From: a virus
IMG/VR virus record: IMGVR_UViG_3300046506_000257
Coordinates: 1-27,078 of that record
Length of the DNA: 27,078 bases
Direction: 5' to 3' (one strand)
A program made the position numbers and the translations under genes. The notes beneath the pieces are model-generated. The model saw nothing but the letters and a program-made list of their open reading frames with translations, had not been told where the DNA came from and did not search any database. Below, one piece after another: positions 16,796-25,000 of the stretch. Each line of letters starts with the position of its first letter. Position 1 is the first letter of the stretch.

Positions 16796-16838
16796 CCCGC
16801 GGGGTGCGGGCGTAAAAAAACCCGCCGGGCGGCGGGTT
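16796..16838 (-). terminator. Tandem intrinsic terminators upstream of the scaffold gene
   Basis: On the minus strand the stem CCCGCCG/CGGCGGG (16821-16837, short loop) is followed by seven T residues (16814-16820). A second stem, CCCGC/GCGGG (16796-16810), is then followed by TTTC. Transcripts from the portal module would be expected to end here, about 38 nt before the scaffold start. On the plus strand there is no T tract. Confidence 0.8.
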
Positions 16839-16889
16839 GAAGCTGGTTGCGGCGCACTGTGCTAGGCTTGCCGCTTTTTGGAATCCGCC

Positions 16890-17186
16890 ATGCAGCACGC
16901 CGAATTCACCAAGGACCTGATCGCCTCATTCGTGTGCGAGGAGGGAAAGAACCAGTCGCTGTATTGGGACGGCGCCTGTCCGGGCCTGGGCGTTCGGGTG
17001 ACGCAGGCCGGCGCCAGGTCATTCATCTTCGACAGCCGGGTGCGCCGCAGTGAACTACGGCTCAAGTGCCGCATCACGATCGGCAGCGTCAAGACATGGA
17101 CGATCGCGCAGGCGCGCGAGGTGGCCAAGCGCTACAAGCGGCTGACCGATTCCGGGATCGACCCGCGCGATGTGATCGCCCGCTGA
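16890..17186 (+). CDS. Free-standing integrase arm-DNA-binding domain (DUF4102/Arm-DNA-bind_3-like, 98 aa)
   Basis: This is the only convincing plus-strand gene. The ATG at 16890 is preferred over an in-frame TTG at 16878; both lack a good ribosome-binding site. Residues 18-98 match the N-terminal domain of P4-type tyrosine integrases. The diagnostic run is SLYWDGACPGLGVRV, then TQAGARSFIFDSR, the RITIGS turn, and TIAQAREVAKRY with a closing DPRDVIAR. In a normal integrase this domain binds arm-type att sites and is followed by core-binding and catalytic domains. Here the frame stops cleanly and the next gene, on the other strand, begins 4 nt later. It is either a trimmed integrase relic or an independent small DNA-binding protein; the intact domain favours some selection. 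The opposing terminators lie just upstream. Confidence 0.75.
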   Translation: MQHAEFTKDLIASFVCEEGKNQSLYWDGACPGLGVRVTQAGARSFIFDSRVRRSELRLKCRITIGSVKTWTIAQAREVAKRYKRLTDSGIDPRDVIAR

Positions 17187-17190
17187 CGCT

Positions 17191-17418
17191 TTAGCGAACT
17201 ATTTTTACTTCGCCCTGGCACTCGATCCAGACGCGCGCTCCGCATGAGAGTGGCTTGTCTGGCGAGTAGACGACGCGCGACGGCCCGAGGATCTCGACCT
17301 CGAAGGCGTACTCGTTCGATTTGTAGGTTTTCACGGTCAGCGGCGGCTCCTGCTCGCTGGCCGGCTTGCCGATGTTGGCGCGGATCTTTGCCTGGTGGAC
17401 GTGGACGATCGTTTTCAT
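17191..17418 (-). CDS. Small conserved phage protein (75 aa)
   Basis: The ATG at 17418 overlaps the previous stop (ATGA). The sequence contains IVHVHQAKIRANIG and, later, PPLTVKTYKSNEYAFEVEI followed by YSPDKPLSCGARVWIE. I recall this pattern from a widespread family of short phage proteins in portal-capsid or early regions. It is predicted to be a small beta-rich fold without a signal peptide or membrane span. The biochemical role is not known to me. It is the last gene before the tandem terminators and is convergent with the plus-strand arm-domain gene, whose stop is four bases away. Confidence 0.75.
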   Translation of the reverse strand: MKTIVHVHQAKIRANIGKPASEQEPPLTVKTYKSNEYAFEVEILGPSRVVYSPDKPLSCGARVWIECQGEVKIVR

Positions 17419-17693
17419 TCGTGCAGCTCCATCAGGAACACGAGGCAGCAGGCCGCGTGGGCCAGGTGCGAGCGGCCGGTTTCCTGGTCGATGTTCTCGC
17501 CCTGGCGCCAGGCCGACAGGTGGCGCATGGCGGCGGCGTAGTAGCGGTTCTCGCCGTCCGGCACCTGGCGCCAGTTGTCGTCGTCATACTTCCGGGCGCC
17601 GAAGGTCAGCACGCGCACGATCTCGTCGACCGGCGCCATCGGCAGCAGCTCGTAGCGCAGCTTGCCGGCATCGTCCTTGCGGCCGTCCGTCAT
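17415..17693 (-). CDS. dATP/dGTP diphosphohydrolase-type protein (DUF5664/MazG-like, 92 aa)
   Basis: The family pattern is clear: KDDAGKLRYELLPMAPVDEI, then LTFGARKYDDDNW, then RYYAAAMRHLSAWRQGE, then DQETGRSHLAHAACCLVFL. This is the N-terminal dATP/dGTP diphosphohydrolase domain (former DUF5664), an all-alpha nucleotide-pyrophosphatase relative. The conserved Glu, His and Asp residues in RHLSAW and D-ETG--HLAHA would bind Mg2+ and the dNTP. The usual role is hydrolysing dNTPs to dNMP and pyrophosphate, shaping the nucleotide pool. It is coupled by ATGA overlaps to both neighbours. Placement inside the structural operon rather than with replication genes is unusual. Substrate specificity is inferred from family. 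Confidence 0.78.
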   Translation of the reverse strand: MTDGRKDDAGKLRYELLPMAPVDEIVRVLTFGARKYDDDNWRQVPDGENRYYAAAMRHLSAWRQGENIDQETGRSHLAHAACCLVFLMELHE

Positions 17694-17959
17694 TCGTCAC
17701 CGAACAGGTAGAGGAACACCGGCGACCCCTCGCCGACCCAGCTGCCGGCGATGTTGAAATCGAAATATTCCTGGGCCTCTTCCTCGTCCATGCCGTGGTG
17801 GTCCATCAGGGCCTGCAGCACCTTGTCCACGTCATACGCCGCCACGCGCAGGTTGATGCGCTCGGCGATGCCGATCACGCAGGCGTCGAACAGGTCGCGC
17901 GGCTCGAGCAGCATGGCGTCGTCGCCGTCCAGGATCTCGTCGATGTCCTCGCTCAGCAT
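17690..17959 (-). CDS. Conserved small phage protein (89 aa)
   Basis: I choose the ATG at 17959, which sits seven nt behind AGGAGG and overlaps the upstream stop (TGATG). A GTG one codon earlier (17962) is also possible. The protein is acidic (DIDEILDGDDAM) and has a C-terminal MDEEEAQEYFDFNIAGSWVG followed by EGSPVFLYLFGDE. The EYFDFNIAGSWVG stretch resembles a family I recall from many tailed phages near head genes. The function is unknown. It is ATGA-coupled to the nucleotide diphosphohydrolase gene. Confidence 0.72.
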   Translation of the reverse strand: MLSEDIDEILDGDDAMLLEPRDLFDACVIGIAERINLRVAAYDVDKVLQALMDHHGMDEEEAQEYFDFNIAGSWVGEGSPVFLYLFGDE

Positions 17960-18264
17960 CACTCGCCCTCCTGGCTGGAAAGTTCAGCCTCGGCGGCCTG
18001 GCCGGCGTGGCGCGCTTCTTCCAGCCACTCCCCGAAGCTGGCGGCGCGGCGCACGATCAGCTGCAGTTCGCGCATGTAGTTGACGTCGCTGGCGTCGGCC
18101 TCGGCCAAGAGTTCGAGCGCGGCCTGTTTCTCCTGCGCGGCGCGGCCGAGCAGGTACTGGCCGACGGCGCCGTCCATGAAGGCCTTGATGTCCAGGCCGA
18201 ACTGCACGGTGTGCAGCAGCTGGCGCACCTCTGGCGGGAACTGCGAGAAGTCGATCTCGATCAT
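17959..18264 (-). CDS. Conserved alpha-helical phage protein (101 aa)
   Basis: The ATG at 18264 overlaps the portal stop by four bases. The sequence is helical and acidic: MIEIDFSQFPPEVRQLLHTV, then IKAFMDGAVGQYLLGRAAQE, then ELQLIVRRAASFGEWLEEA. This pattern (one helix ending in YLLxRAxxE, then SF-WL) is common directly downstream of portal genes in the phages I know, so it may contact the portal or the procapsid. No catalytic motif is present. Confidence 0.72.
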   Translation of the reverse strand: MIEIDFSQFPPEVRQLLHTVQFGLDIKAFMDGAVGQYLLGRAAQEKQAALELLAEADASDVNYMRELQLIVRRAASFGEWLEEARHAGQAAEAELSSQEGE

Positions 18265-21200
18265 GCGTTGTAGTGCTCCACGAGTTTGTCGAAGTAGTCA
18301 CGGCCGATCGCCTCGACGACGTCGGCCGGGATGATGAAGTCGCCACCCTGCAGGCCCACCGGCTCGACGGCGGCCGGCGCGTCCGGCATGCCTTCGGCCG
18401 GGGTGTGGAACTGCTGCACCAGGTGCTCGAAGAAGTCCTGTCCCAGCGCCTCGACCACGGCGGACGGGATCAGGTATTCCCCTGCCGAGACCTGGGCCGG
18501 CTGCTGGCCGTCGATCAGGGCCGGGATCGAGTCGGAGGTGCCGGTGCCCGGACCCTGGAGCAGGCCGCCGTCAGCGTAGCCAGGCGGCTGCTGCGTGCCG
18601 GTTGTCTTGCCGAGGTATTCCGGGAGGGCATTGACGGCGGTGTCGATCTGCGGTGCTTTCTTCGACAGCGTGGCCATCGCGCGCTGGGCGGCCGTGTGGA
18701 TCGGCGCCTTGACCAGCTTGTAGGCCGGCAGCAGGCCGATGGCATCAAGAGCGGCCGTCCCGTACTCGCCCTTGTGCAGGTCGCTGGCCACGTCCATTGC
18801 CGAGGTGGCGACGTTCGTCCCCGGCATCACGTCCAGGAACAGCTTGGTCTTCGGGTTGTCGTTGGACAGCTTGTCGTAGGCGTTCAAGGCGCGGCCCGGC
18901 AGGCTGGCCGCCTGCTGCACGCCGTTGCTCACCGCGGCGGCAACACCGTTCCAGGTCTGCTGCACCGGGTTGCCAGCGCCATACGGGTCCTGGTTCGGGA
19001 CCAGGCCGCCGTCGGCGAACGGCTCATAGTGCGTCGAGCGGTCGTCGTTGGTGGCGTCGGTCAACCCGTTCAGGCTCACGCCGATCGGGCTGGGCGTCTT
19101 GAGGCCGGATTCGGGCCGGTACATGCGCAGGTTGTCGGCCTGGATGCGCATGCGGTCCAGCGTGTCGGCGCGCTCGTCCTGGTCGACGCCGAGCATGCCG
19201 CCGTTGGCGTAGGCCGCCTGCGCGATGGTGCTGGCGCCGACCGAGTCCGGGCGGGTGGTCTCGATGCCCTGGTGTGCCCCGGTCCCTGCCGTCGCCGGCA
19301 TCGGCGGCAGCGGGTTCAGGGTGGTCGACGCTCCCTGCCCCGGCATGAAGGCCACGCCGGTGCGGCGGTTCTTGACCGCTTCCAGGCCGAGGCCGGCGGC
19401 GGGTGCGGCCGGCATCGGGAAGTTCGGGTCGATGCCCGAAGGCGTTGGGGGGCGGTAGCCGGCGGCCTTCATCAGCTCGTCGGCGATCGGGGCCACGCCC
19501 GGCACCGCGGCGATGACCTCGGCGGTCTGCATGGCCGAGAACTGCGCTTCGGACCCCTTCTTGACGGCGTCGGCCGCGCTGACGCGGTCCTTCACGCCGA
19601 TGCTGGCCACCTCGGCGTCGAGCTTGCGGATCTGGGCGGCGATCAGGGCCGGGTCGACCTTCTGCGCCAGCTGCTGCTGCAGCTGGGCCACTTGGTCCTG
19701 CAGGCGCTTGACCATCGGGTCGCTGCCGTCGAAGTTGAAGAAGCGGGCGCCGTCCTTGTAGCCGAGCTTGCCGAACAGTTCCTTGACCACTTCCTCGACG
19801 TTCAGGCCCAGCTGCACCAGGCCCTCGTTGGCCAGCATGTTGCCCAGCGCGGTCATGCCGTCGATGAACTGCTTGACCTGCTCGGTCGGGTTGACGGCGC
19901 CCATGCCGACGTTCACGTTCAGCGTGAACTCGTTCATCAGGTGCTCGTCGGTGATTCTATCGACCCCGAAGCGCTGCAGGTCGGCGGTCTTGCCGCACAG
20001 CGCGATCAGGGTGTCGTCGGTCTCGTAATACTGCTCGAGCAGGACGATCTGGCGCAGCACCGGCTCGACCCAGGTCTCGCAGAACGTGCGCAGCTGGTAG
20101 CCGCTGACCTGGTTGGCGCCGGCGTCCAGCATCTGCATGCCGCCGACCGTCTCGTTCAGCTTGCGGTTCGACTGGACCGACGACCCGGAGAAGGTGCCGG
20201 CGACGTCGTCGAAGTCCAGGTTCAGGACTTCCTGCTCTTTATACGAGGAGCCGGTGACGTCGTTGAACTCGACCACTTTCACATCGTCGATGTCCTGCAC
20301 CAGGGTGACGGAGCCGGGCACGTTGCGCGTGACGGACCTGAGATCGACCTGTTTGTTGCGGCGCGCAAAATAGCGCTTGTTCATGGCCAGCTTGACGTTG
20401 TCGATGCGCTGGTTGGCGACCTCGTTGATCTCGGCCTGGACGTCCTTGGTGAGGCGCGGCACCGACGACGGGTACAGCTTGTGGGTTTCGACCACGGCGG
20501 AACCGACGACGTAGGGGCGGCGGCCGTGGAAGTAGACCTGCTCGAGCGGCACCGGGTCGGACAGCAGGTGTTCGCAGCCGAGGGTGTAGTAGCAGTAGTC
20601 GACCTCGTCGACCTCGACCACGTTCTTGTGGACCCACACCACGTTGAAGTTGTTGTTGGCCTGGGTCTGGTACTTGGAGTCCGGGCGCGGGCTTTCGCGC
20701 TGCAGGCGGATGGTGTCGCCGTAGGTCTTGGTCGCGCCCATGATGGTCGCTTCCGGCAGCGTCTTCCACCTGGCCTCGCCGGTCTTGGGGTCGACACTGC
20801 GCATGCGCGCCTTGACGTCCTTGACGTACATCGGGATCAGCTCGATCAGGTAGGGGCTTGTGCCGACCGGGTCGGTCCAGTCGGCGCCCGGGTCGAAGCG
20901 CAGGTTCTCGATCGGGATCAGGCGGATCTGGGGGCGGTCGATGCCCTTCTTCTCGTTGTACTGCCAGTATTGGTAGCTCGCCACCACGCCGACCGTCTGG
21001 GCGTCCTGGTAGGCGCCCACCAGCGTGAGGAACCAGGGGATGGATTTCGTCAGGCGGTGCTGCAGCAGCGCGCCCATGACGGCGGCGCTGGCCAGCTGCT
21101 CTTTGTCGTCCTCGTCCTGGGCGGTGACTTTGACGACGTCGTTGGAGGCGAAGAAGGCCTGCGCGGCGGCGGCCTCGTTCTTGCGGATCGTGGTGCGGGT

Positions 21201-21416
21201 CTTGGGCCGGAACAGTTTCGACCTGCCCTTGTTGGCGTCGGCCAGGTACTTCGAGCCGGCCGGGTGCTGGCCCTGGAACTGGCGCAGGTCTCCCTCGATC
21301 TGGGCGCGCACGGACGAATCGAACCAGTTGGTCGAGGCGGAATAGGCGTCACGCGCCAGGGCGACCCAGTCTGGCGGGGCCTCGGCGGGGGCGGCGGTGT
21401 TGTTCTGGTCGTCCAT
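18261..21416 (-). CDS. Portal protein, P22-like, with unusual C-terminal extension (1051 aa)
   Basis: The ATG at 21416 has CGAGG four nt upstream, 10 nt after the preceding stop. Residues 20-150 and 310-560 carry the podovirus portal pattern: RSKLFRPKTRTTIRKNEAAA, GAYQDAQTVGVVASYQYW, VPRLTKDVQAEINEVANQRI, and NVGMGAVNPTEQVKQFIDG. A helical barrel/coiled coil follows (565-620). Dodecameric portals form the DNA gate and carry the terminase and neck. P22 portal is about 725 aa, so this protein is about 300 longer. Residues 690-1051 contain repeated Y/F-A-D/N-GG turns (736, 799, 948), GPGTGTSDSIPALIDG (955-970) and two (A)GEYLIPSAVVEALG/GDFIIPADVVEAIG units followed by D(F/Y)F--LV. These motifs are usual in tape-measure or internal virion proteins. 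Confidence 0.88.
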   Translation of the reverse strand: MDDQNNTAAPAEAPPDWVALARDAYSASTNWFDSSVRAQIEGDLRQFQGQHPAGSKYLADANKGRSKLFRPKTRTTIRKNEAAAAQAFFASNDVVKVTAQDEDDKEQLASAAVMGALLQHRLTKSIPWFLTLVGAYQDAQTVGVVASYQYWQYNEKKGIDRPQIRLIPIENLRFDPGADWTDPVGTSPYLIELIPMYVKDVKARMRSVDPKTGEARWKTLPEATIMGATKTYGDTIRLQRESPRPDSKYQTQANNNFNVVWVHKNVVEVDEVDYCYYTLGCEHLLSDPVPLEQVYFHGRRPYVVGSAVVETHKLYPSSVPRLTKDVQAEINEVANQRIDNVKLAMNKRYFARRNKQVDLRSVTRNVPGSVTLVQDIDDVKVVEFNDVTGSSYKEQEVLNLDFDDVAGTFSGSSVQSNRKLNETVGGMQMLDAGANQVSGYQLRTFCETWVEPVLRQIVLLEQYYETDDTLIALCGKTADLQRFGVDRITDEHLMNEFTLNVNVGMGAVNPTEQVKQFIDGMTALGNMLANEGLVQLGLNVEEVVKELFGKLGYKDGARFFNFDGSDPMVKRLQDQVAQLQQQLAQKVDPALIAAQIRKLDAEVASIGVKDRVSAADAVKKGSEAQFSAMQTAEVIAAVPGVAPIADELMKAAGYRPPTPSGIDPNFPMPAAPAAGLGLEAVKNRRTGVAFMPGQGASTTLNPLPPMPATAGTGAHQGIETTRPDSVGASTIAQAAYANGGMLGVDQDERADTLDRMRIQADNLRMYRPESGLKTPSPIGVSLNGLTDATNDDRSTHYEPFADGGLVPNQDPYGAGNPVQQTWNGVAAAVSNGVQQAASLPGRALNAYDKLSNDNPKTKLFLDVMPGTNVATSAMDVASDLHKGEYGTAALDAIGLLPAYKLVKAPIHTAAQRAMATLSKKAPQIDTAVNALPEYLGKTTGTQQPPGYADGGLLQGPGTGTSDSIPALIDGQQPAQVSAGEYLIPSAVVEALGQDFFEHLVQQFHTPAEGMPDAPAAVEPVGLQGGDFIIPADVVEAIGRDYFDKLVEHYNA

Positions 21417-21426
21417 AGGGCCTCGG

Positions 21427-21777
21427 TTAGCGGTCGAACACGAAGTCGCCGGCGAAATTGGTTTTGAGCTGGGTGTACTGGGCCTCGCTGAACTGGCCAC
21501 GGCTCAGGCGGAAGCGCTCGAGGATCTCGCCGCCGGCGCGGATCGTGTCCTTCTTGAGTTCCGACGCGGAGTACATGTTCGTCAGCAGCAGGCGGTAGCC
21601 CCACTGGCCGGACAGCATCAGGTCGTGGATGTTGGCCACGCCGCCGTCGACGTTGATCGCCCACAGGTGGCCCGGGTAGTGGGTGTTCAGCGTGTCGGCG
21701 ATCTCCTTGGCCAGGATCATGTCGTTGGCGCTGGTGCTCATGGCGCTGTCATCCAGGCCGACGAGGAGTTTGCTCAT
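21427..21777 (-). CDS. Conserved phage protein upstream of portal (116 aa)
   Basis: The ATG at 21777 has TGAGG upstream, beyond the palindrome at 21803-21834. The N-terminal half has MILAKEIADTLNTHYPGHLW, and the middle has AINVDGGVANIHDLMLSGQW. The C-terminal part, GGEILERFRLSRGQF, is helical and ends DFVFDR. I recall homologous short proteins next to podovirus portal genes. It has no membrane span. The role is unknown; a virion or head-packaging helper is plausible from position alone. Confidence 0.7.
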   Translation of the reverse strand: MSKLLVGLDDSAMSTSANDMILAKEIADTLNTHYPGHLWAINVDGGVANIHDLMLSGQWGYRLLLTNMYSASELKKDTIRAGGEILERFRLSRGQFSEAQYTQLKTNFAGDFVFDR

Positions 21778-21802
21778 GGGGTGTCCTCAATGGTCGGCCG
21801 CG

Positions 21803-21834
21803 GGTAACTGCCCCTGTATACATAGGCAGTTACC
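21803..21834. repeat. 32-bp near-perfect palindrome (possible operator, RNA hairpin or recombination site)
   Basis: Outer arms GGTAACTGCC (21803-21812) and GGCAGTTACC (21825-21834) are perfect 10-bp complements. Between them lies CC-TGTATACA-TA, whose core TGTATACA is itself palindromic, so the whole element is symmetric except for two base pairs. The plus strand continues with TTTT, but there is no plus-strand gene to terminate; the minus strand continues with CGCGG, which is not a terminator. It lies in the 78-nt gap between the 52-aa ORF and the portal-module start. Confidence 0.75.
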
Positions 21835-21855
21835 TTTTCGCGGCGCGTGGTTGTG

Positions 21856-22014
21856 CTAGTCGGGGTAGAAGTCCGGCTCGGTCTCGCTCTGCACCAGGCC
21901 GTTTTTCTCGGCGTCCGACAGCCACAGGTACTGCTCGAAGCCGTACAGGGCGCGGATCGATTCCGGCAGCGCCTGGTACTCGCGGTAGACCAGGCTGTCG
22001 CGGTCGGTCGTCAT
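21856..22014 (-). CDS. Small acidic phage protein (52 aa)
   Basis: The ATG at 22014 overlaps the upstream stop (TGATG), implying coupling since no good ribosome-binding site precedes it. The peptide begins MTTDRDSLVYREYQALPESI, continues RALYGFEQYLWLSDAEK and ends in an acidic tail (SETEPDFYPD). Similar short proteins in phages contain an LPESIRALYxFExYxWL pattern, as far as I recall. The function is unknown. It precedes the palindrome at 21803-21834. Confidence 0.65.
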   Translation of the reverse strand: MTTDRDSLVYREYQALPESIRALYGFEQYLWLSDAEKNGLVQSETEPDFYPD

Positions 22015-25000
22015 CAGGCGGTGCGCGGCACGATGGCGAACTGCGGATCGTTGTAGGGCGCCTTGAGGGCGCGGCCGTCGAACACCAGCCAGACGTTGGC
22101 GCCCTGCGGGTGGTCGGAGGTGGCAACGTAGGCGAACGCCGGCTGGGCATCGGCCGGGTAGCCGTCGTCGGAGGCGGAATACTTCGGCATCTGCCCCGGT
22201 ACATAGGTGCCGTAGTCGCCGAACACGGTGGTGCAGGCGTCGGCCATGGCCTGGCTGGCGCAGGCGGTGGCGCGGATGCGCGGGTCGACGGTGGCCTCGT
22301 AGACCTGTGCCCAGGTGGTGAATATCGGGCCGTTGGCGGTGGCCCGCACGTCGAGCGAGTACGGGGTGCCCATGATCCAGCAGTAGTCGCTGCCGGAGAG
22401 CATGCGGCCGACCGCGAACTTGGCCTTCCAGGCCAGGAACGGGCGCGCCTTGGTGAAGCCCAGCTCGGCGACCATGCCCACGCTCGACGTGATGAAGTCG
22501 TCCTGCCAGGTCGAGACGCCGACGCTGCCGACGCCGCTCAGGCTGCCGGGGTAGATGATGGCGCTGGTTTCGTTGTTGTGGACGAAGCCGAGGGCGTTGC
22601 CGCTGACCGGGTCGGCGCTGTAGGTGTGCATCGCGTTGAGCTGGTCGAGGTTCCAGTCCAGCGAAGCGAGGCAACGCTGCTTGATCGGGTCGCCTTCCGG
22701 GCTGATGTAGGCGGTGTGCGCCAGCGTGCGCAGCAGCCATGCCAGGCCGCGCGCCTGCTGGTGGAACACGGCGCCGTTGGCGAAGTGCCGGTAGCCCGGC
22801 AGGTGCTGGATCATGTTCCACTCGTTCCAGGCCTGCAGCTCCTCCAGGTGGATGTAGTCGCCGGTCAGCAGGTAGGGGATGTAGCTGTGGTTCGGCTCGT
22901 GGGCGTCGTTCGGCACGTTCGCGTTGTTGTTGGCGGCGGCCGGGATCATTTCGTGCAGCCCGGTGGCGCCGTTGATGTCGTCGCTGCTGCTGCCCTTCTG
23001 CAGGCAGACATACGGGTAGCTGCGGATGTCGACCCAGTTGTCGGTGGCCTTGTTGCGGAAGTGGGTCGGCCACGATCCGGCCAGCATCGAGGTGCGCACC
23101 GACACGTTCTTGGCGTCCCTGTTCCCGGTCAGCAGCCAGTTCACGCACCAGCCGGGGTTCAGGCCGATATCGGGGCGCCCGCCGGTGCCGCCCTGGGCGG
23201 CGGTCATGACGCCCGGCTGCATCGGCTCGTTCCTGCCTGCGAGCAGGGTGACGTAATTGGCGATCACCGAGGTCGACTGGCCGGCGTTGCGGTCGTAGTT
23301 CGGCACCGCGCGCGAGGCGAGCACGTACGGGATGTTGTGGCGGACGTGGGCCGGGCTGGCGCCGTTCCACCAGAAGGTGCGGGTCCAGCGCGCCTTGTTG
23401 TAGTGCACCAGGGCGCTCTTGCTGTAGGTCGCATCGCCCGGCACCGTCACCGTCACGTCGTAGGTCACGTCGGCCGGGTTGTTGGCGATCCAGGCGCTGC
23501 CGCCGGTCGTGGCCGAGGTGTTCGGGATCACCCAGGAGTTCTCCAGCGTCACGTCGACCCGCGCGCGATTCAGGCCGGCATAGGCACGCACGTAGAAGCG
23601 CGCGTGGATCAGCGGGTGCTGGTTGTTGCCGGCGTCGGTCAGCGGCCCGCTGACCAGCCACTCGTTGGCGACGCTGCCGGCCAGCCACGGCTTGACGCTG
23701 CCGGTACTGGCCAGCTGCGACAGGCGCGCGGTGTAGGTCACGCCACCGGCGACGATGGCGACCGTCGCTTCCAGGCCCGCGGCGACCTGCGCGGCGAGGG
23801 TGGCGGTGGGTGCGGCGTCGGCGCTGGCATCGCGGCGCAGCATCTTGACCGGCTTGGCTTCGCCGGCCGTCATAGCCGGCACCACGCCGGAAATGATCGC
23901 GTGGCGCACCGAGCCGTCCGGGTGCAGTGCCTTGACGTCGAGCTGGGCCGCGATGCTGCTGTTGTCGGCCAGCTTGAGCGTGATGCCGGCGCCGCTTGCC
24001 GGCAGGTGGCCGACCGCGAACGGGTGGCCCAGCGTGAACGGGACATTGGCTGCGCTGCTGGTGGCGGTGTTCTCGACCGTGAAGTCGGTGATCTGGGCGC
24101 CGACGGCGATCGCGGTGCCGGTCTCGGGCGGTTGCGGGGCGGCGCCGCCCGCGCTGCCGAACGAGGCGCTGTGCTGGGGCTGGGCGGTATGGACGGTGGC
24201 GTCGATGCCGGCCTGCGCGACGATCGCCTGGCGCGGCAGGATGGCGAACTGCGCCTGGTAGCCGTAGTCTGGCTTGGTCGGGCGCGCCATGTACTTGGCC
24301 CAGGCGGCGCCGCCGCCGGGGTAGCCGACGTCGACGGCGGCGGCCAGGGCCGGCTGGTAGTCGGCCGGGTAGCCGTCGGTCGAGCTGGGATAGCCGTCGA
24401 TGTCGCCCGGCAGCAGGTTCATGCTGCTGGCCAGCGCCAGGCGCTGCGCCGAGCCGCACGGGTATTGCTGCTGCTGCGGCGAGACGGTGAAGGCGAAGCA
24501 CTCGCCCAGCGTGGCGAAGAACGGCGAGGTGGCGGTGGCGCGCACGCCCAGCGCGTAGGTGCACGAGTTCTGGACGCACACGGCCGGGTCGTTCATGCGG
24601 CCGACCTGGAACTTGGCCTTCCAGAACAGCAGGCGCTTGGTCGAGGCCAGGCCCAGCAGCTCGTAGCCGTGGCCGAGCGACTGGGTGAAGAAGTCGTCCA
24701 TCCACGGCGCGATGCCGTTGCTGGTGCCGCCGTTGATCGGGTAGGACAGCGAGTAGCCGTTGACGATGATGCCCAGCTGGTTGACATAGGCCGGGTTGGG
24801 CGCGTCGATGTAGGCGTCCAGATACCACTTCATGTTGTTGTCGTACCAGGTCGCGAAGTGCGGTTTGAGCGGGTGGTCTTCCGGGGTGATCGCCACGCAC
24901 TCGGCCATGGTGCGCAGGCTCCAGCCCTGGCCGCGCAGCTGGTCCGCGCGGACGTGCGCCTTGGCGAAGTCGCGGTAGTAGGGGTTGTCCTGGTAGTGGT

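Noticed and set aside
16837-16889. Possible sigma70 promoter for the plus-strand arm-domain gene (TTGAAG ... TAGGCT)
   Set aside because: Spacing is about 20 nt and the match is poor; not enough to call.
21803-21838. Palindrome plus TTTT as a plus-strand terminator
   Set aside because: No plus-strand gene lies upstream to need one; four Ts only. Kept as a palindrome of unknown role.
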